Shown here piece by piece: positions 23,730-37,132 of a DNA stretch of 64,000 bases. Both the position numbers and the translations under genes were made by a program. This DNA is from Trema orientale (Eukaryota > Streptophyta > Magnoliopsida > Rosales > Cannabaceae): NCBI GenBank assembly GCA_002914845.1, contig JXTC01000280.1, forward strand, positions 24,948-88,947, written 5' to 3'. The notes beneath the pieces are model-generated. The model did no database searches. It saw only the letters and a list, made by a program, of their open reading frames with translations, and was not told where the DNA came from. The stretch's first letter is position 1. Each line of letters begins with the position of its first letter.

Positions 23730-25766
23730 TAGTTAAAAGTTAAATAAAAAGATTTAACATAGTATAATTTTTTCTATTTTTATTTTAGTAATATGAATTA
23801 ATTATTTAATATTATCAAAATATTACAAATAAATTATAATTTTTTACCCAATAAAATTGTTTATTTTTAGTGTATATAGTTAACCAAAAAAATATATATG
23901 TATAGAATTGTAAAAGCTTGGGCATTTTAGTCAATATACCAATGATTCCATTCCATTCCAATGTATAATCAAATAAAGTAATTCTTATTACAGTACTGAT
24001 TCCTATTTTCAACCAAACAATAGAATATCATTCCTATTCCTATTCTGATTCCATTCCATTACGATTCCTATTACCATTCTAATTCCATTCTGCAAACTAA
24101 ATAAATAACTATCACTTTCTCATCTATTAGCTTTTAGGTGCCTCTATTACAGCTCATCTCTCTATTATTCTCACGCTACTTCTAAAACCACACATAGAAT
24201 TAAATTTTAAAATCTAATAAATGCTTATTAGACCCTTATTATTCCTACACTATCATTTAATTTAATTTCTAGTTCTCTTCCACCCTCTCATCCTATTTTA
24301 TGCCATACCTGCCACTTATTTTACTTTTTTTTTTCCTTTTTCTTCTTGTATTTTCATTCTTTTTTAACCATACAAACTCATGATTTCCATTTTACTTTTA
24401 CTATATCAATCTAAATTTCTAAAGGCGGGCATTAATGGTAGAAAGACTCCTTCACATACTATTGTTGTAATGCACAGGTACATATTTTATTTTTTTTCAT
24501 AAATTATAACACAAAATAAAATTGAAAAAATGGTATGGTTGCTTATGTGCGCTCAATTATTTAACAAGAATCGATTAATATATGGCACTCAAAACTATTA
24601 CATCAAAAGAAAGTGCGCAAAAAATGATAAAAACAGAAAAAAGATAAAGAAAAAACAAAGATAAAGAAAAAACAAAGAGTGAAAGCACTCAGCTTGTCTT
24701 ATAATAATAACCACCAAATCTGCGATAGTATAAAGTGAAAAGAAAGAAAAAAACATTCATTGCTTTGTTAGTATTGTCTTTTGAATCTTTCATCTTATTA
24801 TTCATATGGTTTAAATATCTCTTATATAATAACAAAAAACAAATTTAATTGGGTCATACACAACAATTTAGGATTTAAGAGTTAGATAAGTTCAATATAA
24901 TTCATATTTAAGAAAGGGATATGAAGAGCTCTTGTTTAAAAGTTAAAAATTTTTCAGAATAAAAAATAGGTAAAAATGGCTCTAAAAAAGGAAATAATTT
25001 ATGTGCTAAAAAGTAATTTAGTTCAAGGTTCTTTCTAGCAATACAAAAGTTACTAGAAAAAAGGGTAAGGAGAGCGAAGAGAAGGGTGGCAATAAATCTA
25101 CCCTAACTTTTAAGCCCCCTTTCAATACATTTTTTTTAATGACAGTTTCACCCTTGAAACAGTAGATGGGAAGAAAAAAGATATTTGGTGTCCTCTCTCT
25201 CATCTCATTGGCACTCTCTCTTCAACTACATGATAACAATCTTCATCGGCCGAATCGTTGCCGAGATTTTCGACGACATTGTTGCCAATGTTCGTGCAAA
25301 CCGAGCTTAAGGATTCAAATATCGCTAGAAAGTTTTTTGATTATGACCTTCATTTGCTGCATTTAAGAACTGATTTGGTGAGATCTTTACTTTTATTTTG
25401 ACGATTAAACTAAGATTTTAAATTAATCTGTGATTTTTAGAAAATTTCTGACGATTCAGTTTTACTTGAGTTTTAATGAAATGGATTAAATAGTATATGA
25501 AATTTCTTGTTATAATATAAAAGTGAATTTTTTTTCTTTATCAGGTTGAAGAAAAAAGAAAAGGTGGTGAAAATATACTATTTTCAAAAATTGGCAATTA
25601 AAATGTGCTATTTTATAAAATTAACAAATAAAATATGATAGTTTTGAAAAGTTGCAATTAAAATGTAGTATTTTCAAATTTTGGATGACAAACTTTTTTC
25701 TATGGCAATAACTTTCCATTTTTCTATATACCATAGATAATTTGGTAGAATACTTACAGTAATCTC

Positions 25767-25914
25767 CTAGTACTTTTTATTATTATATTTTTAAGCAAGC
25801 CCAACACACTTTTCAATTTATCATATTCCATACATAAATACTAGTACTTTTTATTATTATATTTTTAAGCAAGCCCAACACACTTTTCAATTTATCATAT
25901 TCCATACATAAATT
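25767..25914. repeat. Perfect tandem duplication of 74 bases
   Basis: 25767-25840 and 25841-25914 are essentially identical, beginning CTAGTACTTTTTATTATT and ending in CATACATAAAT. Such identity points to a recent slippage-type duplication. Confidence 0.9.
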
Positions 25915-27617
25915 GATAAGATATCTAAGGCACTCTTATATCTTTTTATTAAAAAGAAAAAAGAAAAGTAAAAAAGATTCTCTAGGTATGTAAACTGATA
26001 TAAGATACCTATAGTATTTTTTTTACAGTAAAAAAAGCCAACTTTTGCTTCCAGTTTCCAAAATACCATAAGTATCTAGGGAAAAATCCTATCATAACAT
26101 TCCTATTATTTTTGTAAATAGCTTTTCTGTCCTTATTGACTATCTTTTCCAAGATACCTATTGTAGTATCACAATTTTTTCTTTCTTTTATTTGTTTCTC
26201 TTTCTTTTTTTTTTTAAAAAAAAAAAGAATGCCCAACTCCCTTTCAAATTGACCTTATTGCCATAGATAACATAGTATGATACCTATGGTCATTATCTTT
26301 CCGAATTTACCTAGAAATCATAGATGCTTATGCTAACCTTTTTTTTCCCTTTCCTTTTTTCCTAATTTACCCGAATACAATAGTTAACCTAGTAGGATAG
26401 CTACAGTAATTGTCTAACTCTATAAATAGTATATTAGGTGACCATCGATACTATCGATAACCTAATAGGAGACTGATAATAACCAAGTTGATGACCATCA
26501 GTAAATCGCCATATTCACCCATCAAAATATGGATCTACCAAGAGCGTGGCACGATTAATTGATACTTATAGTGGCATAAATTTAGTCTTAATGCCTTGAA
26601 TAGATATGTAATTTTTATTTATGTTTATAATTGATATATCAAAAGTAACCACTTTGTATACCATATTATCCATTATGATTACCAAATATAGTTGGCGGTA
26701 TGGTTATTTACTTCTATAAACTAATAATAGATTTTTAAGTATTTTCTATGAAATGATTTTTTTCTTAATGTTAAACTCCTAAAACAATTACAATTAAAGA
26801 ACAACTGAAAAGAAGAAAAAATATTGTAAAACTTTTACTTGAAAAAAAAAGTAAAACATCAAAGAAAAAAAGAAAAAAATAAATAAAATACACCGAGATA
26901 AAAAAAATAAAATTAAGCAAAAGAAAAAGAGAAAAAGCTAACGAAAAAAAATTAAGTTTAACAAAATTACATCATGTTTTATAATTTATAATTTTGCCAT
27001 TAGTGTTAAAATTAACAATATTATTATAGCATGTGTTAAATTTTAGTTTGTCATTATTTAAATCTAAAATATTTTATACATGTTGCAATATGATAAAATT
27101 TGATACATGTATACATTTTTAAAACTTTCTTCATTAAATATTATTTATAATTTCATTTAAACTAAGTTTCTATAGAGCTCTCATTCACTAATTTTCCACT
27201 CACATAATTCATAAAATAAACGAAAAAAAAAAAAAGAAAAAGGAAGGGAAAACAAGAAAAAACAATCAAAACAACCAAAGAAAAAATTTTTTTCTTAATT
27301 AGTAGTTGGATGGTAAAATAATAGGATTTTATAGTAGAAAAAAAGATGTTTTCTAAATAAAACTATTGTTTAAATATAAAATAGCATTTTTTTTAGGTTT
27401 ATACTTTGGAGCAAAATCCAAAAAAGTGTGTACTAATTTAACATATGATACTAAGTTTAGGATTAGGATTATCACACTAGCATTGAAGATGGGTTGTATT
27501 CCACCATTAGATGTCCGTTCACTATTCGTATGTGGTTTTTTATCCTAATTGCTTTAAAGGTTAATTACATTTTTATACATTATATGTTGATTGTTTGTTC
27601 AATTTATATCTTGTATT

Positions 27618-27845
27618 TTGATTATTATCAGCATTAGCTTTCAAATTGATAAGTTTTAACAAATTTATATTGTCTCTAAATCAAACATATATTTTGGTTA
27701 TTATCAACATTAACTTTCAAATTGATAACTTTTAACAAATTTATAGCCTCTTTAAATCAAACAAATGTATTGGTTATTATCAACATTAACATTCAAATTG
27801 ATAACTTTTAATAAATTTATACTCTCTCTAAATCAAACATTTATT
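27618..27845. repeat. 76-base tandem repeat, three units
   Basis: Units begin at 27618, 27694 and 27770 with TTGGTTATTATCAACATTA or a near variant, and a fourth start is visible at 27846 before similarity ends. The period is exactly 76 each time, while the units differ at several bases, so the array is older than the one at 25767. Confidence 0.9.
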
Positions 27846-28130
27846 TTGACTATTGAGTTTACTAAAATATTCTTTTGAAATTTAAAAATATATATTTTAA
27901 AAATAATTTGAATTTAAACCTGACTGAAATTAATAATTAAAATAAGAAATATTAACAAACCTAAATAAAAAAGGCAAAAACTAATTTTTTTTAAATATTT
28001 GTTAATGGAGTTATTAATTTTAAATAAGCTTTAAATTTAAATTGTTTAAAGTTTTTAAAGATATATTAGTAAATTCAATGATTAAAATCGGGGTTTGGAC
28101 CGTTATTTTGGGAGCTATTAGTCATTAGTA

Positions 28131-28229
28131 AGAGTATAGGCGCATCCCTTCTCAAAAAAAGAAAAAAAAAAGAGTATAGGCGCATTTCGTCTCAAAAAAA
28201 AAAAAAAAAAGAGTATAGGCGCATTTGCT
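28131..28229. repeat. 40-base tandem repeat, 2.5 units
   Basis: AGAGTATAGGCGCATTT recurs at 28131, 28171 and 28210, each of the first two followed by CGTCTC or similar and an A-rich run. Confidence 0.85.
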
Positions 28230-28619
28230 TGGCTTCTTTTTTCCTCTTGGTAGAGCTGGCTGTTACATTTTGCACAGTTTTACAGTTCGGTAGAATCGTA
28301 CAACTTAATGTTAATTAAGAATTAATAACTATCTTAGCAAATAATAATAATAACTATAATTATTTAATTTGGTCAAACACCATATCAAGAATGCTCTTTT
28401 TTTTTTTTTAAGTCCACAAACACGAAGATCGCCTTAGATAGATCCCCATCTTGGCTCTATCTCTGTTTATTCCCAGTAATATTCTCGAAGTCGCGCTTCG
28501 ACCTTGAAACATCTCTCTGTTTGTGCTGTGCTGTTGCTGCCTCCTCTTCTCTCCTCCGATTTTGGCCATTGCTTACCTCCAAATCGCACCTCTGCTTAGT
28601 TCACTTCTGCTTTTCTTCC

Positions 28620-28682
28620 ATGGAAGCTCAGATGACAATTAAAGGAGTCCAATTTCCACAAAGCTTCTGGAATTTAAGATGA
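28620..28682 (+). other. Upstream ORF in the LETM1 leader, truncated copy
   Basis: ATG at 28620 starts a 20-codon frame ending at TGA 28680-28682, inside the first non-coding exon. The TGA overlaps another ATG at 28679 that opens toward the splice site. Upstream ATGs of this sort often lower translation of the main frame; no effect is shown here. Confidence 0.5.
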
Positions 28683-29835
28683 GAGCAGCTCTCCTAGACT
28701 TCTTATCCTCAAAATTTAAGCAAGGTCAGGTAATATATTTCTAAGTTCCTCTGTTTGTAATGGATCGGTTTTTGCTAGATTATAGCTACAACATTCATGG
28801 GTTGGCTTCATTCGAAACTTGAGCTTTCTTGGGTGCACATTGCAATTGGGTCCTCCTCCTTTGTGTGTGTATATAACTATATATGGTGTATGCGATCAAA
28901 GAGTGTATGCGTCTTATTTGTTTGATGAAATGACTGTGAGAGATGTGGTTTGCTTGGACCAAACTTGTTATTGTTTTTAAAAAATAAATCGTAACAGAGG
29001 GGTTACAAAATTTTGAATTGTTATTACTTTTAGGATTGATGAAAATGATGAAGATAGTGCTTAAAGCAACAAAGCATATATTGGGAATTAACTCTTTAGT
29101 TCCTATGTAGTTTTAGATATTGCATTTATGATTGTATGCGTGCTATTAGTGTATGGAGCTTCAATTGGTAGTTTCTTTTTGTTGTGGCATTTCTATATCG
29201 ATTTTGAATAAGACAAAAATTTTATGCTTTGCAGCTTTTCAATCCGCGGACACACATTCTTTAACAAATAGTTTATGTAGGTAATTCGCGACACAGGGTT
29301 TTACATTGGAAAACAATTATGGTCATTGCGCACACCTATTGTTTGGTTGGTCAAAGGTACAAAAATTTTGTTGGTAAGTTAGCCTACACTTTTCTATGTT
29401 TTTCCTAATATTCTACATTATCTTGTGCAGGGACAAAGTTCTTGGAATCCAGGTGTTACGTGGAAGAGCATCAAGGATGGAAAGAATACCAAATCTTTAC
29501 TTAAAGTTGCAATGGTCATGCTAATTAAATGTCCCAAGTAGGTCCTTATTCCTGTAGACCAAAATATCCAATAGGAAAAGTGATTTTTACTTGTTTTATG
29601 AAGTTGATCGTTGAAATTTGTGTCTTTTTTTTTTTTTTTTCACATTCTCATCCTTTATACTAAATTGCTGCGTTGCTAGCTGACCTTTTATGAAGCATGA
29701 TTTTAGCTTGTCAAATTGTGGTGGCAATAGAATCAGTTTGTTATTTAATTCTATTACTAAATTTTGCTAATTGCTGAATGTTTGTATTTTGACATCTGGA
29801 TACACACACGCATATGTGTATATATGTATATATAT

Positions 29836-30083
29836 GGTTCCCAATTCAATAGTTATTTTTTTTACCTGTCTATTAGTATTTCTTTTTTTAGCCGTGGGGT
29901 CATATAATTTAACGGCTACTATAATTTGGATAGTTGGAAAAAAAATTAATAAAAATAAATACCAATTATTTAATGCTTTTCTCTCTCCAATTTATACCAT
30001 AAAAAGACGTGCGTGATGAATTTTATTTGGAGAAAACAATACCTATAGATAGGTGAAAAAAAATACCTACTGGATTGGTGCCC
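29836..30083. mobile_element. MITE in a LETM1 5' intron
   Basis: The left end GGTTCCCAATTCAATAG and the right end CTACTGGATTGGTGCCC are inverted repeats of about 17 bases. The same ends and an inner AGCCGT...ACGGCT pairing occur at 49009-49245. The corresponding place in the full LETM1 copy is missing across the N at 32813. Confidence 0.75.
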
Positions 30084-31565
30084 TGTATATATTACTGGAG
30101 TGCATAAACACATATGTACATGTACGTAATTTTTTTCTTCTTGTAACTTATATATAGTATATAATATTTTAGGAAAATATATATCTGATTTAAGAATTAA
30201 CTTATATGTTAGAAAATGTTGTTAGAACTTGGACGTCTGAACTACAGAGACCAGTGTATGTTTTATCTTAATAAAGTTACAGCTCAGGCGTCGGTTCCCA
30301 TTCAACCGCCGTCCAAGAATATAGAAAATATGTTTAAATAAATGCTTTTTGGGGGTTGTTTCCTAGGTGGCTCCCTTTTATTTTGGCCATAAACCGACAT
30401 CCAAGCCGTTTGACGTTGGAAAAAAAAATGTCTAAGTGCTTCTTGTAATAGTGATCTACCATTTATGAATGATTCTGAGGCAATCATTTCATGTTGGACA
30501 AGTATATACATATTAATCTAGAGGAAACTGATGGTTAGATACTTAAAAACAGAAGTATGGTTGATATTGTTGAAGACAATATTATAGTATATTGGTTGCA
30601 AGTAATCAAATTATTAAGCTGTCTTATTTGCTCGTTGGTTGTGTGGTGTTAATGAGTTTTTCCCTCGATTGCATACAGACTGGCTAAGTCAAGTGGTCGC
30701 ATGAGATTTGTTGCTATTTTTCTCATAATTGATAATGGCTTCACGAGCAATCTTGCGAAGGAATTGTTACATCCTCAATTCCTTAAGTCAGCGTACTTGC
30801 TTGATTCGGGGTTCTTCTAGTTTTGAACATGAGCAAGCATCCCAATCTAATGACTTAAAAAGTGTTAGATCGATTGTGAGCCAACTATTTGCTACTACTG
30901 ACCATAGAAATGATGAAGATGTAACTTCAGTTTATGAGAATGTATCATCAACATTTAGAGCAGTGGGATCTTTCTGGCATAACTCCTTTGGCATATCAAC
31001 TTTGAGCAATGGAATTGGAAGGGAAAGCTTTGTTTCTTCTGCGGGATTTATGTGGTATTTGCAATCTATTCGATATTTTTCTACAGCTGCAGCTGGTCAA
31101 CCTGAATTTGGGAGTGGTAATCATGGAAATGAGCAACAGGTTTCTGGACAAAAAAAGGAAGCTTCACCAGAGGATTGTGATCAAGCAGTCGAAGGTCTGA
31201 GCTCGGTAAAAGCGAAAGCGAAAGCTAAGCAGATACAAGAATCTCAAAAGACTGCTAAATCTTTAATCATGAGAATTTGGTCTGTGCTTTTGGGAATTGG
31301 TCCTGCTTTAAAGGCTGTTGCTTCCATGAGCAGGTTTAGAACTCTAGTCCTCACTATGTTGTGCTGATCTAGTTCGATGCATCGAGTAATTAGCTTTTAT
31401 TTCAGGGAGGACTGGGCTAAGAAGTTTCGTCATTGGAAGGACGAATTTAAATCTACCATGCAGCGCTATTGGTTGGGTACAAAACTCCTATGGGCTGATG
31501 TTAGGATCAGCTCAAGATTGCTGTTAAAGCTTGCTAGTGGGAAGAGTCTTTCTAGAAGGGAGAGG

Positions 31566-31566
31566 N
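31566..31566. other. Single-N contig join between the two LETM1 copies
   Basis: The sequence stops within LETM1 exon 2 and, after the N, restarts with TTTAATTTGGTCAAACACC, identical to 28361 onward, which repeats the promoter-proximal part of the same gene. Confidence 0.8.
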
Positions 31567-31797
31567 TTTAATTTGGTCAAACACCATATCAAGAATGCTC
31601 TTTTTTTTTTTTTAAGTCCACAAACACGAAGATCGCCTTAGATAGATCCCCATCTTGGCTCTATCTCTGTTTATTCCCAATAATATTCTCGAAGTCGCGC
31701 TTTGAACTTGAAACATCTCTCTGTTTGTGCTGTGCTGTTGCTGCCTGCTTTTCTCTCCAAATCGCACCTCGGCTTAGTTCACTTCTGCTTTTCTTCC

Positions 31798-31875
31798 ATG
31801 GAAGCTCAGATGACAATTAAAGGAGTCAAATTTCCACAAAGCTTCTGGAATTTAAGACGAGAGCAGCTCTCCTAG
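31798..31875 (+). other. Upstream ORF in the LETM1 leader, full copy
   Basis: This starts at the same ATG as the frame at 28620 but is five codons longer, ending at TAG 31873-31875, because the TGA of the other copy is CGA here. The second upstream ATG is lost with the same base change. Confidence 0.5.
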
Positions 31876-32812
31876 ACTTCTTATCCTCAAAATTTAAGCA
31901 AGGTCAGGTCGTATATTTCTAAGTTCTTCCGTTAGTAATGGATCGGTTTTTGCTAGATTATAGCGACAACATTCATGGGTTGGCTTCATTCAAAACTTGA
32001 GCTTTTTTGGGTGCACATTGCAATTGGGTCCTCTTCCTTTGTGTGTGTATATATGGTAAATGCGATCAAATGGTGTATGCGTCTTATTTATTTGATGAAA
32101 TGACTGTGAGAGATGTGGTTTGCTTGGACCAAACTTGTTATTGTTTTTTTTTAAAAGTACGTAATTTTCCCTGTTGTAAATCGTAACAGAGAGTTGCAAA
32201 ATTTTGAATTGTTATTACTTTTAGTATGGATGAAAATGATGAAGATAGTGCTTAAAGCAAGAAAGCATATATTGGGAATTAACTCTTTAGTTCCTGTGTA
32301 ATTTAAGATATTGCATTTATGATTGTATGCGTGCTATTAGTGTATGGAGCTTAAATTGGTAGTTTCTTTTTGTTATGGCATTTCTATATCGATTTTGAAC
32401 AAGAGAAGCTTGACAAAAAATTTATGCTTTGCATCTTTTCAATCCGCGGACACACATTCCTTAACAAATAGTTTATGTAGGTAATTCGCGACGCAGGGTT
32501 TCACGTTGGAAAACTATTATGGTCATTGCGCACACCTATTGTTTGGTTGGTCAAAGGTACATAAATTTTGTTAGTAAGTTAGCCTACACTTTTACAAAAA
32601 AAAATTTCAGTAAGTTAGCCTACACTTTTCTATGTTTTTCCTAATGTTCTGCATTATCTTGTGCAGGGACAAAGTTCTTGGAATCCAGGTGTTACGTGGA
32701 AGAGCATCAAGGATGGAAAGAATACCAAATCTTTACTTAAAGTTGCAATGGTCATGCTAATTAAATGTCCCAAGTAGGTCCTTATTCCTGTAGACCAAGA
32801 TATCCAATAGGA

Positions 32813-32813
32813 N
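32813..32813. other. Single N with missing intron DNA
   Basis: Relative to the truncated copy, about 600 bases (roughly 29575-30170, including the MITE) are absent at this N. It is an intron, so the protein is unaffected. Confidence 0.6.
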
Positions 32814-33195
32814 TAGGAAGATATATATATATATATATATCTGATTTAAGAATTAACTTATATATTAGAAAATGTTGTTAGAACTTGGACATCTGACCTA
32901 TAAAGATCAGTGCATGTTTTATCTTAAATAAAGTTACAGCTCGGGCATCGGTTCCCATTCAACCGCCTTCCAAGACTATAGAAAATATGTTTAAATAAAT
33001 GCTTTTTGGGCGTCAGTTCCTAGATGGCTCCCTTTTATGTTGGCCATAAACTGACATCCAAGCTGTTCAAATTATTAAGCTGTCTTATTTGCTTGTTGGT
33101 TGTGCGGTGTTAATGAGTTTTTCCCTCGATTGCATACAGACTGGCTAAGTCAAGTGGTCGCATGAGATTTGTTGCTATTTTTCTCATTATTGATA

Positions 33196-34939
33196 ATGGC
33201 TTCACGAGCAATCTTGCGAAGGAATTGTTACATCTTCAATTCCTTAAGTCAGCGTACTTGCTTGATTCGGGGTTCTTCTAGTTTTGAACATGAGCAAGCA
33301 TCTCAATCTAATGACTTAAAAGGTGTTAGATCGATTGTGAGCCAACTATTTGCTACTACTGACCATAGAAATGATGAAGATGTAACTTCAGTTCATGACA
33401 ATGTACCATCAACATTTAGAGCAGTGGGATCTTTCAGGCATAACTGCTTTGGCATATCAACTTTGAGCAATGGAATTGGAAGGGAAAGCTTTGTTTCTTC
33501 TATGGGATTTATGTGGTATTCGCAATCTATTCGTTATTTTTCTACAGCTGCAGCTGGTCAACCTGAATTTGGGAGTGGTAATCATGGAAATGAGCAACAG
33601 GTTTCTGGACCAAAAAAGGAAGCTTCACCAGAGGATTGTGATCAAGCAGTCGAAGGTCTGAGCTCGGTAAAAGCAAAAGCGAAAGCTAAGCAGATACAAG
33701 AATCTCAAAAGACTGCTAAATCTTTAATCATGAGAATTTGGTCTATGCTTTTGGGAATTGGTCCTGCCTTAAAGGCCGTTGCTTCCATGAGCAGGTTTAG
33801 AACTCTAATCCTCACTATGTTGTGCTGATCTAGATTGATGTGCCGAGTAATTAGCTTTTATTTCAGGGAGGACTGGGCTAAGAAGTTTCGTCATTGGAAG
33901 GACGAATTTAAATCTACCATGCAGCACTATTGGTTGGGTACAAAACTCCTATGGGCTGATGTTAGGATCAGCTCAAGATTGCTGTTAAAGCTTGCTAGTG
34001 GGAAGAGTCTTTCTAGAAGGGAGAGGCAACAACTCACGCGCACCACAGCGGACATTTTCAGACTAGTTCCCTTTGCTGTTTTTATTATAGTTCCATTCAT
34101 GGAATTCTTGCTGCCAGTATTTCTTAAATTGTTCCCAAACATGTTACCATCAACCTTCAAGGACAAGATGAAAGAGCAGGTACCTGTTCTCAACAGCTAT
34201 TAGAATCTTAATCTACGTCCATTTGTTTTAAGTAGAATCTAGTGAATTTACTTTTTGAGGATAGTGAGAATTGTTTTCTGCATAATTTAATTCCTAGTTG
34301 TTTTTGACTAACATTCATCGGCAGATGGGTTCTTCTAAAATTAGGACATGTTTCTTATAAAAGTGAAAAAAAAAGAAAAAAAGAAAAGAAGAGAAAAAGA
34401 GAAATAGACAACGAGTTGGGCTTATGGTCCATGAGATTGTTTGATGATCATAACTCACATGCAATGTAGATTATAACTGTTGCTTTTTATGCTGGTTTTG
34501 AATCATTGAATATTGCTATAGCGTGAGATAGAGTTCAAGTTTGAAATTGTGCACAAGTTTGGAAGCACAACTCCTCCACCAAATGCTGCTTCTTGGATTA
34601 TGTTACCATAACTCATAAATGTACATTGGCATGTCTTGTATAACTTGTTTCTCTCCATTTGGTTCATGTTTAACACTTTTTTTTTTCTCTGAGTTCCATT
34701 TATCTAGGAAGGTGATTATACATTATTTAAAATTGTATACTGCAGGAGGAATTGAAAAGAAAGCTAAATGCAAGAATAGAGTACGCAAAGTTTCTTCAGG
34801 ACACAGTAAAAGAAATGGCAAAGGAAATCCAAACCTCTAGAAGTGGAGAAGTTAGGAAGACAGCAGAAGATCTTGATGAATTTATGAATAAGGTAGATTT
34901 TAAACTCTTCTTCTTTCTTTCATAGGGAAAAAATATATA

Positions 34940-34976
<37 letters not shown>

Positions 34977-37099
34977 GTTTCACCCTTTTATTCTGCCATT
35001 CAACAGGTTAGAACAGGGGAGCGTGTTTCTAATGAGGAGATTTTAAGCTTCGCCAAGTTATTCAATGATGAACTTACTTTAGATAACATTAGCAGGTTGT
35101 ATTTCTTTTATGAAATTAAATTATTTAGATTTTTTTTTTTTGCTCTTTACAGTGAAGATTATTGCTGTCTAAGTGATCTTATGGTTAATTGACAACTTAC
35201 CTTTCTAGTTTTTGCATACAGGCCACGTTTAGTAAATATGTGCAAATATATGGGTATCAGTCCTTATGGAACAGATGCATATTTGCGTTATATGCTTCGA
35301 AAAAGACTGCAACAGTAAGATTTTATTCATCTTCCCTTCATAGTTATATTTTTTGGGTAAGGCGATAAGCTATTCAAGTTGACAATATTGCTCGGCACTT
35401 GTTTTTATGAGCTTACAAAAGTGTTGTACTCTCGCTTCTTCGTGCATCGTTCAAAGAAGCTTCCAAAATTGACCAAATAGATTTCCTTTTTAACTTTGGA
35501 TTTGTTTGTACATAGTTTTCATGGTTGGACCATATTTATGACTTAGAAAATAAAATCAACCAGGTTAAAAGATATTGAATTTGATGCATATCAGTAAACT
35601 TTCAATGCTTTGAGAACAAATTCACATGCATGTTGAAATCTTATGGAAATTGAAAGATTCTTTTTGGCCATTTTGAACATTAAGTGATGTGAGAAAAGAG
35701 GGAGTACCAATACTTTTTATAATTCTTGTAAAAAAGTGTTCCTTGAGTTTTGAATTTTCCCAATGGATTTTATTGGACAGGATCAAGGAGGACGATAAGA
35801 TGATTCAAGCTGAGGGATTAGAATCCCTTTCAGAGAAAGAGCTTATTTCAGCCTGTCGAGAACGGGGCATTCTTGGATCACGTTCAGTGGAGGAAATGCG
35901 GGAAGAGGTTGGTGCTTAATGTATGTTTTTTTAGTTTGTTCCAAGAAAGACCTAGACATGTCTGTTCCATTGAAAAGTTGTGTATATTTTCTCACTCATG
36001 ATTCATGAATGGAACTTTTTTTTTTCTTGGTAATTTGACATTCGTTTTAGTAGTGGCTGTCAGGGATGTCAACATACCATTTATCACTGTCTGGAAACTC
36101 TTCTGAAAAATGCACACGTATCAGCAGCTTACTTCTGTTTGAAATACTGTCAAAAGAACTGAAAAAAAAGGAGAAAAGAAAAAAGATATTTATATCATAG
36201 TTGTTATGGGTGCTTGACTGCTTGTTAGTTTCTATCCTATTTGAAACTGTAATATCATGTCAAGATCAATAGTGAATAAATTTTGAGCAGGTTTTTCCTT
36301 TTTCTTTTCTTTTTTCACTAAGATTGAGCAGGTTTGTCCTTGCATACAATTAATGGTACTCTATCTCTCTTTGTATTGCTTTCCCTTCACAAGCAAATTT
36401 GGTGGACTTTGTTCTTGAGTGAATATGTTTTTCATAATAAATGGTAAAAGAAAGAAAAAACTACTTGTTCGGGCATGTAATGTTCTCTCTCTTTGCAGTT
36501 GCGTGATTGGTTGGATTTGTCTCTCAATTACTCCGTACCGTCTTCCCTCTTGATACTTTCTAGGTACTTTCAGGCATATTTATGTGATACTATTTCAAGG
36601 CATGGAACTGTATGTAATTTTCTTTTTCTTTTCTGGTAAACTCTGCAGAGCATTCTCAGTGTATGGCAAAGTCAAACCAGAGGAAGCTGTTCAAGCTACG
36701 CTCTCCTCTCTTCCTGATGAGGTTGTGGATACTGTTGGGGTGACTGCTTTGCCATCTGAAGACTCTGTTGCAGAAAGGAGAAGAAAGTTGGAGTTCTTAG
36801 AAATGCAGGAAGAATTGATCAAGGTTGGTTATTATGCTTTAGCTGTTTTTTATTGTCTTCTTCCTTTTTTTCCCCCCCTCTGTTCTTCATGTTTACATAT
36901 TTTGTGGTGATTCAGGAAATAGTAAATTTTGTAGCTATATATATCAATATACATATGTATTTGGTAAGATACACACTACTGCGTAACAAAATACCACAAT
37001 ATGGTGAAAAAGGGACAAATGTGGTTGGCAGGCTTAGCGTAATTGGTACCTATGCCCACTTCCAATGATAACGTTCATGGTTCAAATATCCCATCCCCT

Positions 37100-37132
<33 letters not shown>

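Larger units (their letters stand above)
19046..24103 (+). mobile_element. Decayed PIF/Harbinger DNA transposon, about 5 kb
   Basis: The left end starts GGCCTGTTTGGTTCATTGGA after a TAA-containing site. The right end, near CCATTCTGCAAACTAAATAA, is a poor inverted match. Both subterminal regions carry GGAATGG-type motifs in opposite orientation. Inside lie, in order on the plus strand, a DDE transposase relic (21337-22690) and a Myb/SANT-like relic (22991 onward), the usual two genes of this superfamily. An N run hides part of the right half. The target duplication is not clean, so the ends are approximate. Confidence 0.7.
24104..28360. other. Gene-free AT-rich region
   Basis: I see no supported gene. 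The short frame at 25166-25366 begins like a signal peptide but has no homology I recognise. The region carries three local tandem repeats, listed separately, and simple A- and T-rich runs. Confidence 0.6.
28361..31565 (+). pseudogene. LETM1: LETM1 5' part, truncated at an assembly join
   Basis: This is a second version of the first part of the LETM1 gene at 31567-39770. It has two non-coding 5' exons (first ending about 28729, second 29431-29537), the first coding exon 30735-31333 with Met followed by ASRAILRRN, and the first 160 bases of the next exon (31406-31565), stopping at the N. The coding part is in frame and the splice sites are intact. The predicted protein differs from the full copy at 11 of 199 residues. 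It may be the other allele placed in tandem by the assembler or a true partial duplicate; as written it cannot make LETM1, because the membrane segment and domain are missing. Confidence 0.75.

Noticed and set aside
23171..23743. 190-codon open frame across the N run
   Set aside because: Nearly all residues are unknown. Only the first 27 codons are real, and they belong to the Myb/SANT relic.
25166..25366. Short frame with a signal-peptide-like start and several cysteines
   Set aside because: Considered as a secreted cysteine-rich peptide, but the Cys spacing fits no family I know, there is no promoter or splice support, and the region is repeat-rich.
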